Below are positions 1 to 7,248 of a stretch of DNA of 11,506 bases, in pieces. Origin of the DNA: Synergistaceae bacterium. GTDB taxonomy: Bacteria > Synergistota > Synergistia > Synergistales > Synergistaceae. Below the pieces are notes generated by a model, which ran no database searches, had not been told where the DNA came from, and saw nothing but the letters and a program-made list of their open reading frames with translations. The position numbers and the translations under genes were made by a program. The stretch is taken from contig JAISLO010000169.1 of NCBI GenBank assembly GCA_031290815.1, forward strand, positions 1 through 11,506. Direction: 5' to 3'. Each line of letters begins with the position of its first letter. Position 1 is the stretch's first letter.

Positions 1-2349
1 ACCAGGAGATCGTCTCCGCTCGGCGAATCTAAGAGGGCCGAGATTCTTCGCGCTGTGCCGTACGGCGTCGGAGCGGAATTTGTGGACGAGAACTGGGCTG
101 AACTCGTATGGAGCGGGCTAAGGAACGTGGCGGACGGCGAGATTAAAGATTTTGACGGCGCGGTCGCGGAGTACCTGCGCGGCAAAAACTCCGCCCTGAA
201 CGTGGTCGGCCGCGTGTTCTTCCACCTCGTGGAGAACAAGAGGGATGAGATCCCCTTCGCTTTTTTGGCAACGTACAGCACCGGCAGCGACAAAAATGTT
301 CTGCACCTACCCCTCAAGAGCGCGCTGCTCGAATACAAGGACGATCAGGACAAGCTACTCCATCTGCTCTCAACTGTCGGAACGGCGGCCGAGAAGAGCG
401 AGTTCATCTCCGAGCTCGTCGAGAGCGGGGAATTGTTCTCTCCCCTTCGCTTCGACGCGGAGGCGGCGTACACGTTTCTCAGGGAGGTTCCCCTGTATGA
501 GGAGTGCGGAGTGGTCTGCCGCATTCCAAACTGGTGGAAGAAGCGCAACAGGGCGCGCGTTGAGATGTCCGTTGGAGGCAAACCTCCATCCATGGTCGGA
601 GTGGACGCCATCCTGTCGTTCGAGCCCAAAATTTTTCTCGGTGATGAGGAGATGTCCAGGGAGGAAGTCGAGTCGCTTCTGACCCAGACAAGCGGATTGG
701 CCCTCATAAAGGGCAAATGGGTGGAGGTCGATCACGACCGCTTGGCTCAGGCACTGGAAGCATTCGACAGAGCTGAGGAGGACGGAGAAATCACGTTTGC
801 CGAGGCCGTGCGAATGCAGCTGAGTATGGACGAGGGAACGACGGACGACGACGGCGTCTCAGTCGGGATAACGAACGGAGAGTGGCTCGATAGCGTCAGA
901 AGCACTCTGCTGAACCCGGCAAAAATAGGCGATTTATCCGCGGGGCGCGATTTTCTCGCTGTTCTGAGGAATTATCAGCAGACCGGCCTCAACTGGCTGG
1001 GACAGATGAAGGCGCTTGGGTTTGGCTCATTGCTGGCCGATGATATGGGACTGGGCAAAACAGTGCAGATCCTCGCCCTGCTCGAATTTTTGCGCCAAAA
1101 CGGCGGGACCAAGACGCTGCTCGTCATACCGGCCTCCCTCATATGCAACTGGCAGAGCGAGGCGGACAAATTCACTCCAAAGTTGAAATACGCCGTCATT
1201 CATTCAAACAAAAAGGAATTCGACATGAACGAGGCCGATCTCTTTATAACGACCTACGGAATGGTCTCCCGGCTCGAATCGTTAAAACAAGCCGAGTGGG
1301 ATTTGATCGTCCTGGACGAGGCTCAAGCCATAAAAAACGCCGGAACGAAACAGACAAAAGCGGTCAAAGCTCTCAAGTCCTCCACTAAAATAGCCATGAC
1401 CGGCACACCGGTCGAAAACAGCCTGTCAGACCTGTGGTCCATCTTCGATTTCCTGAACAAAGGTCTGCTCGGCACTGTAAAGGAGTTCAGCGGTTTCGCG
1501 AAGAAACTCAAAACGGACGTCAGGGGTTACTCGAGGCTTCGCGACATAATAAGCCCATTCATACTTCGCCGGCTCAAGACCGACAAGTCGGTTATCGCCG
1601 ATCTGCCGGACAAGATAGAGCTCAAGGCCTTCACCGAACTCACCAAGAAGCAGGTCGTCCTGTACGGCGCGCTGGTCAGGGACATAGAAGCCCAGCTCGC
1701 GCAGGTCGAGGGGATAGCCCGCAAGGGGTTGGTTCTGGCCAGCATCATGAAGTTCAAGCAGATATGCAACCACCCGGATCAGTACTTGGGACAGAGCACG
1801 TTCGACCCGGCGTCGGGCGGCAAATTCGAAAAGCTCGCTCAGATCTGCGAGACGATAGCGGAGAAACGGGAGCGCGTACTGGTATTCACCCAGTTCAGGG
1901 AGATGACCGCCCCCATAGCCGATTACCTGGAGACGCTGTTCGGCAGAAAGGGCTTGATACTGCACGGCGGAACCGGCGTAAGGAAGCGCGGGGAACTGGT
2001 GGAGCGGTTCAACGGAGCGGAGTACGTCCCGTTCATGGTGCTGTCACTCAAGGCCGGCGGAACGGGACTCAACCTCACGGCCGCCAATCACGTCATACAC
2101 TTTGACCGCTGGTGGAACCCGGCAGTGGAGAATCAGGCCACGGACAGGGCATATCGCATAGGGCAGATCCGAAACGTCCTCGTGCATAAATTCATCACGG
2201 CCGGCACGATAGAGGAGAAGATAGACGCCATGCTCGAGGAAAAACAGAAATTGGCGGGCGATGTGATTGCATCGCAGGGCGAGGCGTGGATAACCGAGAT
2301 GGACAACGACGCGCTGATGAATCTCTTCAAGCTGGAGGCGAGAGTATGA
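1..2349 (+). CDS. SNF2-family DEAD-like helicase/translocase, 5' end outside window
   Basis: This is an ATP-dependent double-stranded DNA translocase of the bacterial SNF2 (RapA/HepA-like, HelZ-type) group. Numbering from the GTG at 55, the sequence shows Walker A DDMGLGKT at residues 329-336, Walker B DEAQ at 421-424, motif III TGTPVEN at 449-455, motif V around 664-674 (SLKAGGTGLNL) and motif VI at 684-704 with the WWNPAVENQATDRAYRIGQ signature. The first ~240 residues match the N-terminal region that precedes the helicase core in this group. The frame has no stop back to base 1 and the GTG at 55 has no ribosome binding site, so the gene most likely starts upstream of the window. It ends in an ATGA overlap with the SWIM gene, which implies co-translation. 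The exact cellular role is unknown; DNA repair or remodelling is inferred. Confidence 0.93.
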   Translation, partial: TRRSSPLGESKRAEILRAVPYGVGAEFVDENWAELVWSGLRNVADGEIKDFDGAVAEYLRGKNSALNVVGRVFFHLVENKRDEIPFAFLATYSTGSDKNVLHLPLKSALLEYKDDQDKLLHLLSTVGTAAEKSEFISELVESGELFSPLRFDAEAAYTFLREVPLYEECGVVCRIPNWWKKRNRARVEMSVGGKPPSMVGVDAILSFEPKIFLGDEEMSREEVESLLTQTSGLALIKGKWVEVDHDRLAQALEAFDRAEEDGEITFAEAVRMQLSMDEGTTDDDGVSVGITNGEWLDSVRSTLLNPAKIGDLSAGRDFLAVLRNYQQTGLNWLGQMKALGFGSLLADDMGLGKTVQILALLEFLRQNGGTKTLLVIPASLICNWQSEADKFTPKLKYAVIHSNKKEFDMNEADLFITTYGMVSRLESLKQAEWDLIVLDEAQAIKNAGTKQTKAVKALKSSTKIAMTGTPVENSLSDLWSIFDFLNKGLLGTVKEFSGFAKKLKTDVRGYSRLRDIISPFILRRLKTDKSVIADLPDKIELKAFTELTKKQVVLYGALVRDIEAQLAQVEGIARKGLVLASIMKFKQICNHPDQYLGQSTFDPASGGKFEKLAQICETIAEKRERVLVFTQFREMTAPIADYLETLFGRKGLILHGGTGVRKRGELVERFNGAEYVPFMVLSLKAGGTGLNLTAANHVIHFDRWWNPAVENQATDRAYRIGQIRNVLVHKFITAGTIEEKIDAMLEEKQKLAGDVIASQGEAWITEMDNDALMNLFKLEARV

Positions 2350-3125
2350 GGTGGGGGCACTATGAATATACGCCGGTGAGCGAGAAGCGCGCTGCCGCAA
2401 AGATGAATCTCGAACGCCTCAGGAAGAAGGACCCGGATATCTCTCCGATCACGATAGAGGGGAGAAAAATCGTCACCACATGGTGGGGCAAGGCGTGGAC
2501 CGAAAACCTCGAGAGTTACGCCGATTACGCTAACCGCATCGGACGCGGCCGTTCGTATGTGAGAAACGGCATGGTGCTCGACTTGAAGATCTCCCCTGGC
2601 GTGATAGGAGCCCAGGTGTCCGGTTCGCGAAGAAACCCGTACGTAGTGCGCATAGACATAGACAAACTGCCCGAGTCGAGGTGGAACTCGATCGTCGAGC
2701 AGATAGGCCGCAGGATATCGAACGCCGCGGAGCTCGTGGAGGGAAAGTTTCCGGAGGATCTGAAGGAAATATTTTTGCGTCAGGGCAGCGGTTTGTTCCC
2801 GTCACCCAAGGAAATTCACATGGAATGCTCATGCCCGGATTGGGCGTATATGTGCAAGCACATAGCGGCAGTCCTTTACGGAACCGGTACTCGGCTCGAC
2901 CAGGATCCTCTGCTGTTCTTCACCCTCAGAGGCATAGACTGCTCCGACCTGCTCAAAAAGTCGATTGACGATAAGATGAACTCCATGCTCAAAAACGCCG
3001 GAAAGAAAACAGCCCGAGTCATGGACGGCGCCGATATAGAGGAGCTGTTCGGCCTGAAGACGGAGCAGGCCCAAGGCGAGCAGGCGCCAAGACCTCCGCG
3101 GGGGAGAGCAAAAAAACAGAAATAG
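2346..3125 (+). CDS. SWIM zinc-finger protein, partner of the SNF2 helicase
   Basis: This 259-aa cytoplasmic protein carries a SWIM zinc finger, C161-x-C163-x6-C170-x-H172, expected to bind one Zn and contact DNA or protein. The N-terminal part has the family hallmarks WWGKAW and a GRGRSYVRNG block followed by a basic strand. The C-terminus is a charged, probably disordered tail rich in K, Q, P and R. The start at 2346 is chosen because GGAGG at 2334-2338 sits 7 nt upstream and the ATG overlaps the helicase stop (ATGA); an in-frame ATG at 2286 would lie inside the helicase gene and lacks this. In many bacteria SWIM proteins are encoded beside or fused to SNF2 helicases, so a joint complex is inferred. 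The family assignment is firm; the biological function is not known. Confidence 0.9.
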   Translation: MRWGHYEYTPVSEKRAAAKMNLERLRKKDPDISPITIEGRKIVTTWWGKAWTENLESYADYANRIGRGRSYVRNGMVLDLKISPGVIGAQVSGSRRNPYVVRIDIDKLPESRWNSIVEQIGRRISNAAELVEGKFPEDLKEIFLRQGSGLFPSPKEIHMECSCPDWAYMCKHIAAVLYGTGTRLDQDPLLFFTLRGIDCSDLLKKSIDDKMNSMLKNAGKKTARVMDGADIEELFGLKTEQAQGEQAPRPPRGRAKKQK

Positions 3126-3225
3126 TGGTCAGGACGGCTCGGTCCGACCTCGACGGTAAAACCTTATCAGGGCTTGCGAATACCGAAATCTAATATTTTA
3201 TTTCATTATGCGAAAACAACCGCGT
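3126..3225. other. Convergent intergenic gap with weak stem and T-rich stretch
   Basis: This gap lies between two converging genes. A 5-bp pair, CGGTA at 3154-3158 and TACCG at 3181-3185, is followed by a T-rich run (3186-3207). It could serve as a terminator for the SNF2-SWIM operon, but the stem is short and the loop long, so I do not call it firmly. Confidence 0.25.
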
Positions 3226-3525
3226 TTAAACCGCCGCTGTCCCTCTTCCGCCCGCCTCCGCCGAGGCCCTGAACGCCGCCTCGAAGATCTCGGGTTCGCC
3301 AGGGTCAGGCGGAGATTCTTCGTCCAGCGGGCCGTCGTCGTAGTAACGGTCATAGCCGTCGATATCGTCCTCCGGGATGGCGTCGTAGTATGGCGCTTCC
3401 TGGTACTCGTACTCCGGCGACGCTCCTTCCTCCGGCGCCGGCATGTCCCTGTAGCCCGAAAGGCCGATCGTCAGCGCTACGAATAACAGCACGAAAAATA
3501 GTATCACAACGTTCGTCTTCCACAT
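3226..3525 (-). CDS. Small single-pass membrane protein with acidic, Tyr-rich tail
   Basis: This 99-aa protein is not a family I recognise. Residues 5-23 form one hydrophobic segment after a short start (MWKTN), then the chain becomes strongly acidic and rich in Tyr and Pro (for example EYEYQEAPYYDAIPEDD). It should be anchored in the inner membrane with a disordered acidic domain on one face. There is no lipobox cysteine. The ATG at 3525 has GAGGGGAAG just upstream on the minus strand, a good ribosome binding site. The overlapping plus-strand frame (3208-3486) is very Arg-rich and has no such site, so the minus strand is preferred. It is transcribed divergently from pstS and shares its control region, so phosphate regulation is possible but unproven. 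Confidence 0.62.
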   Translation of the reverse strand: MWKTNVVILFFVLLFVALTIGLSGYRDMPAPEEGASPEYEYQEAPYYDAIPEDDIDGYDRYYDDGPLDEESPPDPGEPEIFEAAFRASAEAGGRGTAAV

Positions 3526-3556
3526 GATAACTTCCCCTCTCAGGTCCTTTCGCGTA

Positions 3557-3585
3557 AATATAAAGCATCATCGGATAATTTTCCA
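3557..3585 (-). promoter_or_regulatory. Candidate sigma70 promoter for the small membrane protein
   Basis: Read on the minus strand, TGGAAA (3580-3585, 4 of 6 consensus bases) is followed after exactly 17 bp by TATATT (3557-3562, 5 of 6). The start codon lies about 30 bases downstream. The candidate Pho repeats lie immediately behind the -35. Confidence 0.45.
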
Positions 3586-3589
3586 GGGC

Positions 3590-3649
3590 TTTACACAATC
3601 GCCGCTCACTTTACACTGATTTTACATATCCTGGATATTTTCCTTAACA
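3590..3649 (+). promoter_or_regulatory. Candidate Pho box array upstream of pstS
   Basis: TTTACA occurs at 3590-3595, 3610-3615 and 3621-3626, and TTAACA at 3644-3649. The middle pair is spaced exactly 11 bp start to start, the geometry of PhoB/PhoP direct repeats (7-bp half-site plus 4-bp spacer), and the hexamers match the TT(A/T)ACA-type half-sites of Gram-positive PhoP boxes. The outer copies are about two helical turns away (20 and 23 bp). The likely binder is the OmpR-family regulator encoded at 7891-8565. Recognition by that protein is inferred. Confidence 0.6.
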
Positions 3650-3655
3650 TATCAC

Positions 3656-3664
3656 TGCTAGACT
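3656..3664 (+). promoter_or_regulatory. Candidate extended -10 of the pstS promoter
   Basis: TGCTAGACT at 3656-3664 fits an extended -10 (TG-n-TAnAcT). It has no recognisable -35 at the normal distance, as expected for a promoter where bound PhoB replaces the -35 contact. The last TTAACA repeat ends 9 bp before the hexamer. This would give a 5' leader of roughly 35 bases. Confidence 0.4.
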
Positions 3665-3706
3665 TCCCTCATGTAACAAATATAAAAGTATGGAGGAGAT
3701 CAACTA

Positions 3707-4555
3707 ATGAAGAAATTGGCAATGCTCGCGTGTGTTTCACTGTTTCTGCTGTCCGTGTCGCTCTTTGCGCCTGGAACGTCGTGGAGCGCGGGTTCCGGGA
3801 TAACCGTCGTGTCGAGGGAAGACGGCTCCGGCACCAGGGGAGCTTTCGTCGAATTGTTCGGAGTGCTGAAGGACAAGGTTGACAAAACCACCGCTTCGGC
3901 TGAGGTCACCAACAACACGGCCGTCATGATGACGTCCATAGCCGGAGACGTAAACGCGATAGGCTACATCTCGCTGGGTTCGCTGAACGACACGGTCAAG
4001 GCCCTCAAGATCGACGGCGCGGACGCCACCGCCGACAACATCAAAAACGGCAAGTACAAGATATCGCGGCCGTTCATCATCGCCACAAAGGGCGACGTCA
4101 GCGCCGCAGCAAAGGATTTCATGGCCTTCGTCATGAGCGCCGAGGGGCAGAACGTGGCTGCTGCCAGCGGATACATAAAGATCGACGCCGGAAAGCCGTT
4201 CGGCGGCGGTAAATCCCAGGGGCGCGTCGTCGTGGCGGGTTCGTCCTCCGTGACGCCTCTGATGGAGAAGCTGGTCGAGGCCTACAAGAAGCTGAACGCG
4301 AACGTCGAGATCGAGATACAGCAGAGCGACTCCTCCACTGGGATGAACGCGGCTATCGACGGGGTGTGCGACATAGGCATGTCCTCCCGCGAACTGAAGG
4401 ACTCCGAGAAGGAGAAGGGACTCAAGCCGACGGTGATAGCAATGGATGGGATAGCTGTGATAGTCAACAAGTCCAACCCTCTCGCCAACTTGACAAAGGA
4501 TCAGGTGAGGGCCATCTTCACAGGCGAGATAACAGACTGGTCGAAAGTAAAATAA
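3707..4555 (+). CDS. pstS: Phosphate-binding protein PstS, halves in circularly permuted order
   Basis: This periplasmic phosphate receptor of the Pst ABC importer has 282 aa. A Sec signal peptide covers about residues 1-28 (MKKLAML...SWSA) with no lipobox, so it should be soluble in the periplasm. The mature chain begins with the block that normally forms the second half of PstS: SREDGSGTR at 36-44 (phosphate-contacting R, D, S, G, T), GYISLGSL near 86, and a YKISRPF block. It then continues into the normal first half: AGSSSVTP at 177-184, the DSSTG loop, DIGMSSRE near 222-229 and MDGIAV at 246-251, and stops right after TGEITDWSKV, where classical PstS proteins run on into the SREDGSGTR block. 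Both halves occur once and the mature length (~254 aa) is normal, so this is a permutation, not a truncation. GGAGGAG at 3692-3698 supports the ATG. It is first in the pst-pho operon. Confidence 0.93.
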   Translation: MKKLAMLACVSLFLLSVSLFAPGTSWSAGSGITVVSREDGSGTRGAFVELFGVLKDKVDKTTASAEVTNNTAVMMTSIAGDVNAIGYISLGSLNDTVKALKIDGADATADNIKNGKYKISRPFIIATKGDVSAAAKDFMAFVMSAEGQNVAAASGYIKIDAGKPFGGGKSQGRVVVAGSSSVTPLMEKLVEAYKKLNANVEIEIQQSDSSTGMNAAIDGVCDIGMSSRELKDSEKEKGLKPTVIAMDGIAVIVNKSNPLANLTKDQVRAIFTGEITDWSKVK

Positions 4556-4717
4556 AGCGCGGACCGATTGGTTTGTCCGCCTCGATCAACCGGCAAACAC
4601 CGCCGCGGAACAAAGTTTCGCGGCGGTTCCCAGAGGGGCTGCGAGACATCCGCCCCTCGTTTGGGGAGAGAGCGGGCAGCCGGCGGTCGGACGCGCAATA
4701 TGGACGGATATACGAGG
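4556..4717 (+). promoter_or_regulatory. Hairpin-rich pstS-pstC intercistronic region
   Basis: Three stems can be drawn. GCGGAC at 4559-4564 pairs with GTCCGC at 4575-4580. A strong 13-bp hairpin spans 4599-4627: ACCGCCGCG pairs with CGCGGCGGT and the stem continues inward to an AAA loop, with one G-T pair. GAGGGGC at 4633-4639 pairs with GCCCCTC at 4652-4658; this last arm can alternatively pair CCCC 4653-4656 with GGGG 4663-4666. None is followed by a T run, so these are not classical terminators. Such structures after the binding-protein gene commonly stabilise the upstream mRNA or dampen readthrough so that PstS is made in excess; that role is inferred here. Confidence 0.6.
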
Positions 4718-5569
4718 ATGAATAAGATAAAAGAGGACTTCATGAGAATCGTTTTTCTTGCCGCCGCTTGCGCCTCTATACTTTGCGTGGCTCTGATCTG
4801 CGTTTTTTTGTTCGCGAACGGCGTCCCGGCGATCGGCAAGATAGGGTTCGTAAAGTTTTTGACCGGTCAGGAGTGGAGACCGGGGAATAATCTATACGGC
4901 GTCTGGCCCATGATACTCGGCAGCCTGTACGTCACGGCCGGAGCGATCGTCACGGGAGTGCCGGTAGGGGTGCTCGCGGCGGTATTCATGGCCAGGTTCT
5001 GCCCCGATTGGCTGCACCGGCTTCTATCCCCTGCGATATCGCTGCTCGCGGGCATCCCATCCATCCTGTACGGTTTCTTCGGACTCGTTGTAATGGTCCC
5101 CGCGATCAGGGTCGTCAGCGGCGGAAGCGGAAAGAACATACTCACGGCCTCGCTCCTTTTGGGCATGATGATCCTTCCGACCATAATAAGCGTGTCCGAG
5201 ACCGCGATACGCGCGGTGCCAGAGAGCTACTACCAGGGAGCTCTGGCGCTCGGCGCGACTCACGAGCGCGCGGTCTTCTTCTCCATCCTGCCCGCGGCCA
5301 GGTCGGGGATCATGGCGGCCGTCATCCTTGGCGTCGGCAGGTCCATAGGCGAGACCATGGCCGTCATAATGGTCGCCGGCAATCAGGCCGTCGTCCCGGA
5401 CAGCATATTTAACGGCGCGAGGACGCTTACCGCGAACATCGTGCTCGAGATGGGGTACGCGGCGGACCTGCACCGCGAGGCGTTGATAGCGACCGGAGTC
5501 GTTCTCTTCGTCTTTATTCTCCTGACGAACCTGTCGTTCTCGTACGCAAGGCTGGCAAAAAAAGGATGA
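4718..5569 (+). CDS. pstC: Phosphate ABC transporter permease PstC
   Basis: This inner-membrane permease forms the phosphate channel with PstA. It has 283 aa with about six hydrophobic helices, the first around residues 9-32, and a large loop with GQEWRPGNNLYGVWP typical of PstC. The EAA-type cytoplasmic loop that docks PstB starts near residue 169 (ESYYQGALALGA) and is followed by GETMAV at 211-216. I chose ATG 4718 (MNKIKEDFMR) because it gives the N-terminus usual for PstC. ATG 4742 (AGAGGA upstream) and ATG 4700 are alternatives. The frame is open further upstream to 4568, but that stretch holds the hairpins and reads as basic, low-quality protein. It is separated from pstS by 162 nt and from pstA by 88 nt. 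Confidence 0.93.
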   Translation: MNKIKEDFMRIVFLAAACASILCVALICVFLFANGVPAIGKIGFVKFLTGQEWRPGNNLYGVWPMILGSLYVTAGAIVTGVPVGVLAAVFMARFCPDWLHRLLSPAISLLAGIPSILYGFFGLVVMVPAIRVVSGGSGKNILTASLLLGMMILPTIISVSETAIRAVPESYYQGALALGATHERAVFFSILPAARSGIMAAVILGVGRSIGETMAVIMVAGNQAVVPDSIFNGARTLTANIVLEMGYAADLHREALIATGVVLFVFILLTNLSFSYARLAKKG

Positions 5570-5657
5570 TTTGATATTATTGAAGAGGCCTGAAGGTCAA
5601 GGTAAATCTTTTGAGCCATGACGAGGGCCGCATTCCAAAAAGGAGCTGGATATCTTG

Positions 5658-6500
5658 ATGGAACTTTGGCAACTCAGACGAAGACCGCTGTCGGCGTTTC
5701 TCAGGCTTTGCGTCATGCTGGCCGCGGCCGCTGCAATGCTGGTGTTTCTCATCCTGGTCGGATACATACTTGTAAAGGGCATACCAAATATAGAGACCGG
5801 CCTGTTCGAGTGGGAGTATAACAGCCAGAACGTCTCGCTCGTACCCGCTCTGATAAACACTGTGCTGATCACGGTGCTCTCTCTGTTCATAGCCTCGCCG
5901 CTGGGCATATTCGCGGCCATATACATGAACGAGTACGCCAAGAAGGAAAACAGGCTGATATCGACGGTCAGGATCGCGGCCGAGACCCTCGCTGGCATCC
6001 CCTCCATAGTCTACGGGCTGTTTGGTATGCTGCTCTTCGTAGTGGCCCTCAAGTGGGGATACTCTCTCATCGCAGGGGCGTTCACTATGGCGGTGATGAT
6101 ACTGCCGATAATCATGCGTACGACCGAGGAGGCGCTCAAGTCGATCCCCGATTCCTACAGGGAGGGCAGTTTCGGCCTCGGCGCCGGCAGGCTCAGGACG
6201 GTGTTCGCCATAGTCCTGCCCCCGGCCGCGCCGGGGATCCTGGCCGGGATCATACTCGCCATCGGGCGCGTCGTTGGCGAGACCGCGGCCCTCATATTCA
6301 CAGCAGGGACCGTGGCCCGAACGCCGGCCGCGCTGACGTCGTCCGTGCGAACGCTGTCGGTGCACATGTACAGCCTGTCGAGCGAGGGGCTGCACATAAA
6401 ACAGGCTTATGCTACAGCCGTCGTCCTGTTGGTTCTTGTGATCACCATCAACTCGATCTCTGGCGCGCTGGCCGGGAGGATAGCCGGCGGCCGTGGATAA
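5658..6500 (+). CDS. pstA: Phosphate ABC transporter permease PstA
   Basis: This is the second inner-membrane permease of the Pst importer, 280 aa, with about six hydrophobic helices. The first lies near residues 14-37. The conserved block ETLAGIPSIVYGLFG follows the third helix region, the EAA-type loop is near 164-185 (PDSYREGSFGLGAG) and GETAAL is at 207-212. The start is ambiguous: ATG 5658 is used here, but TTG 5655 directly before it is in frame and better spaced (9 nt) from AAGGAG at 5640-5645. The 3' end overlaps the pstB start by 8 nt, consistent with coupled translation. Assignment to PstA rather than PstC rests on the GRVVGETAAL motif, the shorter first loop and gene order. Confidence 0.93.
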   Translation: MELWQLRRRPLSAFLRLCVMLAAAAAMLVFLILVGYILVKGIPNIETGLFEWEYNSQNVSLVPALINTVLITVLSLFIASPLGIFAAIYMNEYAKKENRLISTVRIAAETLAGIPSIVYGLFGMLLFVVALKWGYSLIAGAFTMAVMILPIIMRTTEEALKSIPDSYREGSFGLGAGRLRTVFAIVLPPAAPGILAGIILAIGRVVGETAALIFTAGTVARTPAALTSSVRTLSVHMYSLSSEGLHIKQAYATAVVLLVLVITINSISGALAGRIAGGRG

Positions 6501-7248
6501 CGAAAAGATGAGGACGACCGGGCTCAACCTGTTCTACGGAGAAACGAAGGCGCTGAAGGACGTCTGCATGTCGATCGCGGCGCGTGAGGTGACGGCGCTG
6601 ATAGGGCCGTCCGGCTGCGGAAAGTCCACCTTTTTGAGGACGCTGAACCGCCTCAACGACCTCGTCGCGGGCTGCCGCATAGAGGGAGAGATAACTCTCG
6701 ACGGGTGCGACATATATGGGGACATCGACGTGAACATGCTGCGCAAGAGGGTCGGGATGGTATTTCAAAAGCCTAATCCTTTTTCGATGAGCATCTACGA
6801 CAACATCGCCTTCGGGCCTCGCACGCACGGCGTTCGTTCGAGGGTGAAGCTCAACGAGATAGTGGAGAGATCGCTGAGGGATGCGGCGATATGGGATGAG
6901 GTGAAGGACAGGCTGAGTGATAACGCCCTTTCGATTTCCGGCGGCCAGCAGCAGCGGATGTGCATAGCCAGGGCGCTCGCGGTTCAGCCGGAGGTGCTGC
7001 TCATGGACGAGCCGACGTCGGCGCTCGATCCAATATCGACTTCGAGAATAGAGGACCTCGCCTCTGAACTGAAGAAGGACTATACTATAGTCATAGTGAC
7101 GCACAACATGCAGCAGGCGGCCAGGATCTCAGACAAGACCGCGTTCTTCCTGCTCGGGGAGATGGTGGAGTACGACGATACGGAAAAAATTTTTTCAATG
7201 CCCCGCGACAAGCGCACGGAGGATTACATCACTGGGAGGTTCGGATAA
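6493..7248 (+). CDS. pstB: Phosphate ABC transporter ATPase PstB
   Basis: This cytoplasmic ATPase drives phosphate import through PstC/PstA. It has 251 aa, the usual family length. Visible motifs: Walker A GPSGCGKST 38-46, Q-loop Gln92 in VFQKPNPF (the PstB-specific form), signature ISGGQQQ 148-154, Walker B VLLMDE 168-173 with catalytic Glu173, D-loop SALD 176-179 and switch His204 in VTHNMQQA. The C-terminus ends in TEDYITGRFG, diagnostic of PstB. The start is GTG 6493, overlapping the pstA stop; GGGAGGA at 6474-6480 lies 12 nt upstream. ATG 6508 is a possible alternative but has a weaker site. The stop shares one base with the phoU start (TAATG). Confidence 0.97.
   Translation: MDNEKMRTTGLNLFYGETKALKDVCMSIAAREVTALIGPSGCGKSTFLRTLNRLNDLVAGCRIEGEITLDGCDIYGDIDVNMLRKRVGMVFQKPNPFSMSIYDNIAFGPRTHGVRSRVKLNEIVERSLRDAAIWDEVKDRLSDNALSISGGQQQRMCIARALAVQPEVLLMDEPTSALDPISTSRIEDLASELKKDYTIVIVTHNMQQAARISDKTAFFLLGEMVEYDDTEKIFSMPRDKRTEDYITGRFG

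Noticed and set aside
2286..2345. Upstream ATG for the SWIM protein
   Set aside because: It would add 20 residues encoded within the helicase gene; the ATG at 2346 has a well-spaced GGAGG and the usual family N-terminus.
3208..3486. Plus-strand frame opposite the small membrane protein
   Set aside because: It is dominated by Arg and Val, has no ribosome binding site, and the opposite strand has a good site, promoter and a sensible membrane segment.
4568..4717. Upstream extension of pstC
   Set aside because: The open frame continues to 4568, but the extension runs through strong hairpins and reads as basic, non-conserved residues before a normal PstC N-terminus.
5577..6527. Long minus-strand open frame (316 codons) opposite pstA
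   Set aside because: It is antisense to a clear PstA gene, is rich in Arg, His, Gln and Gly with no domain pattern, and is the expected shadow of high-GC codon use.
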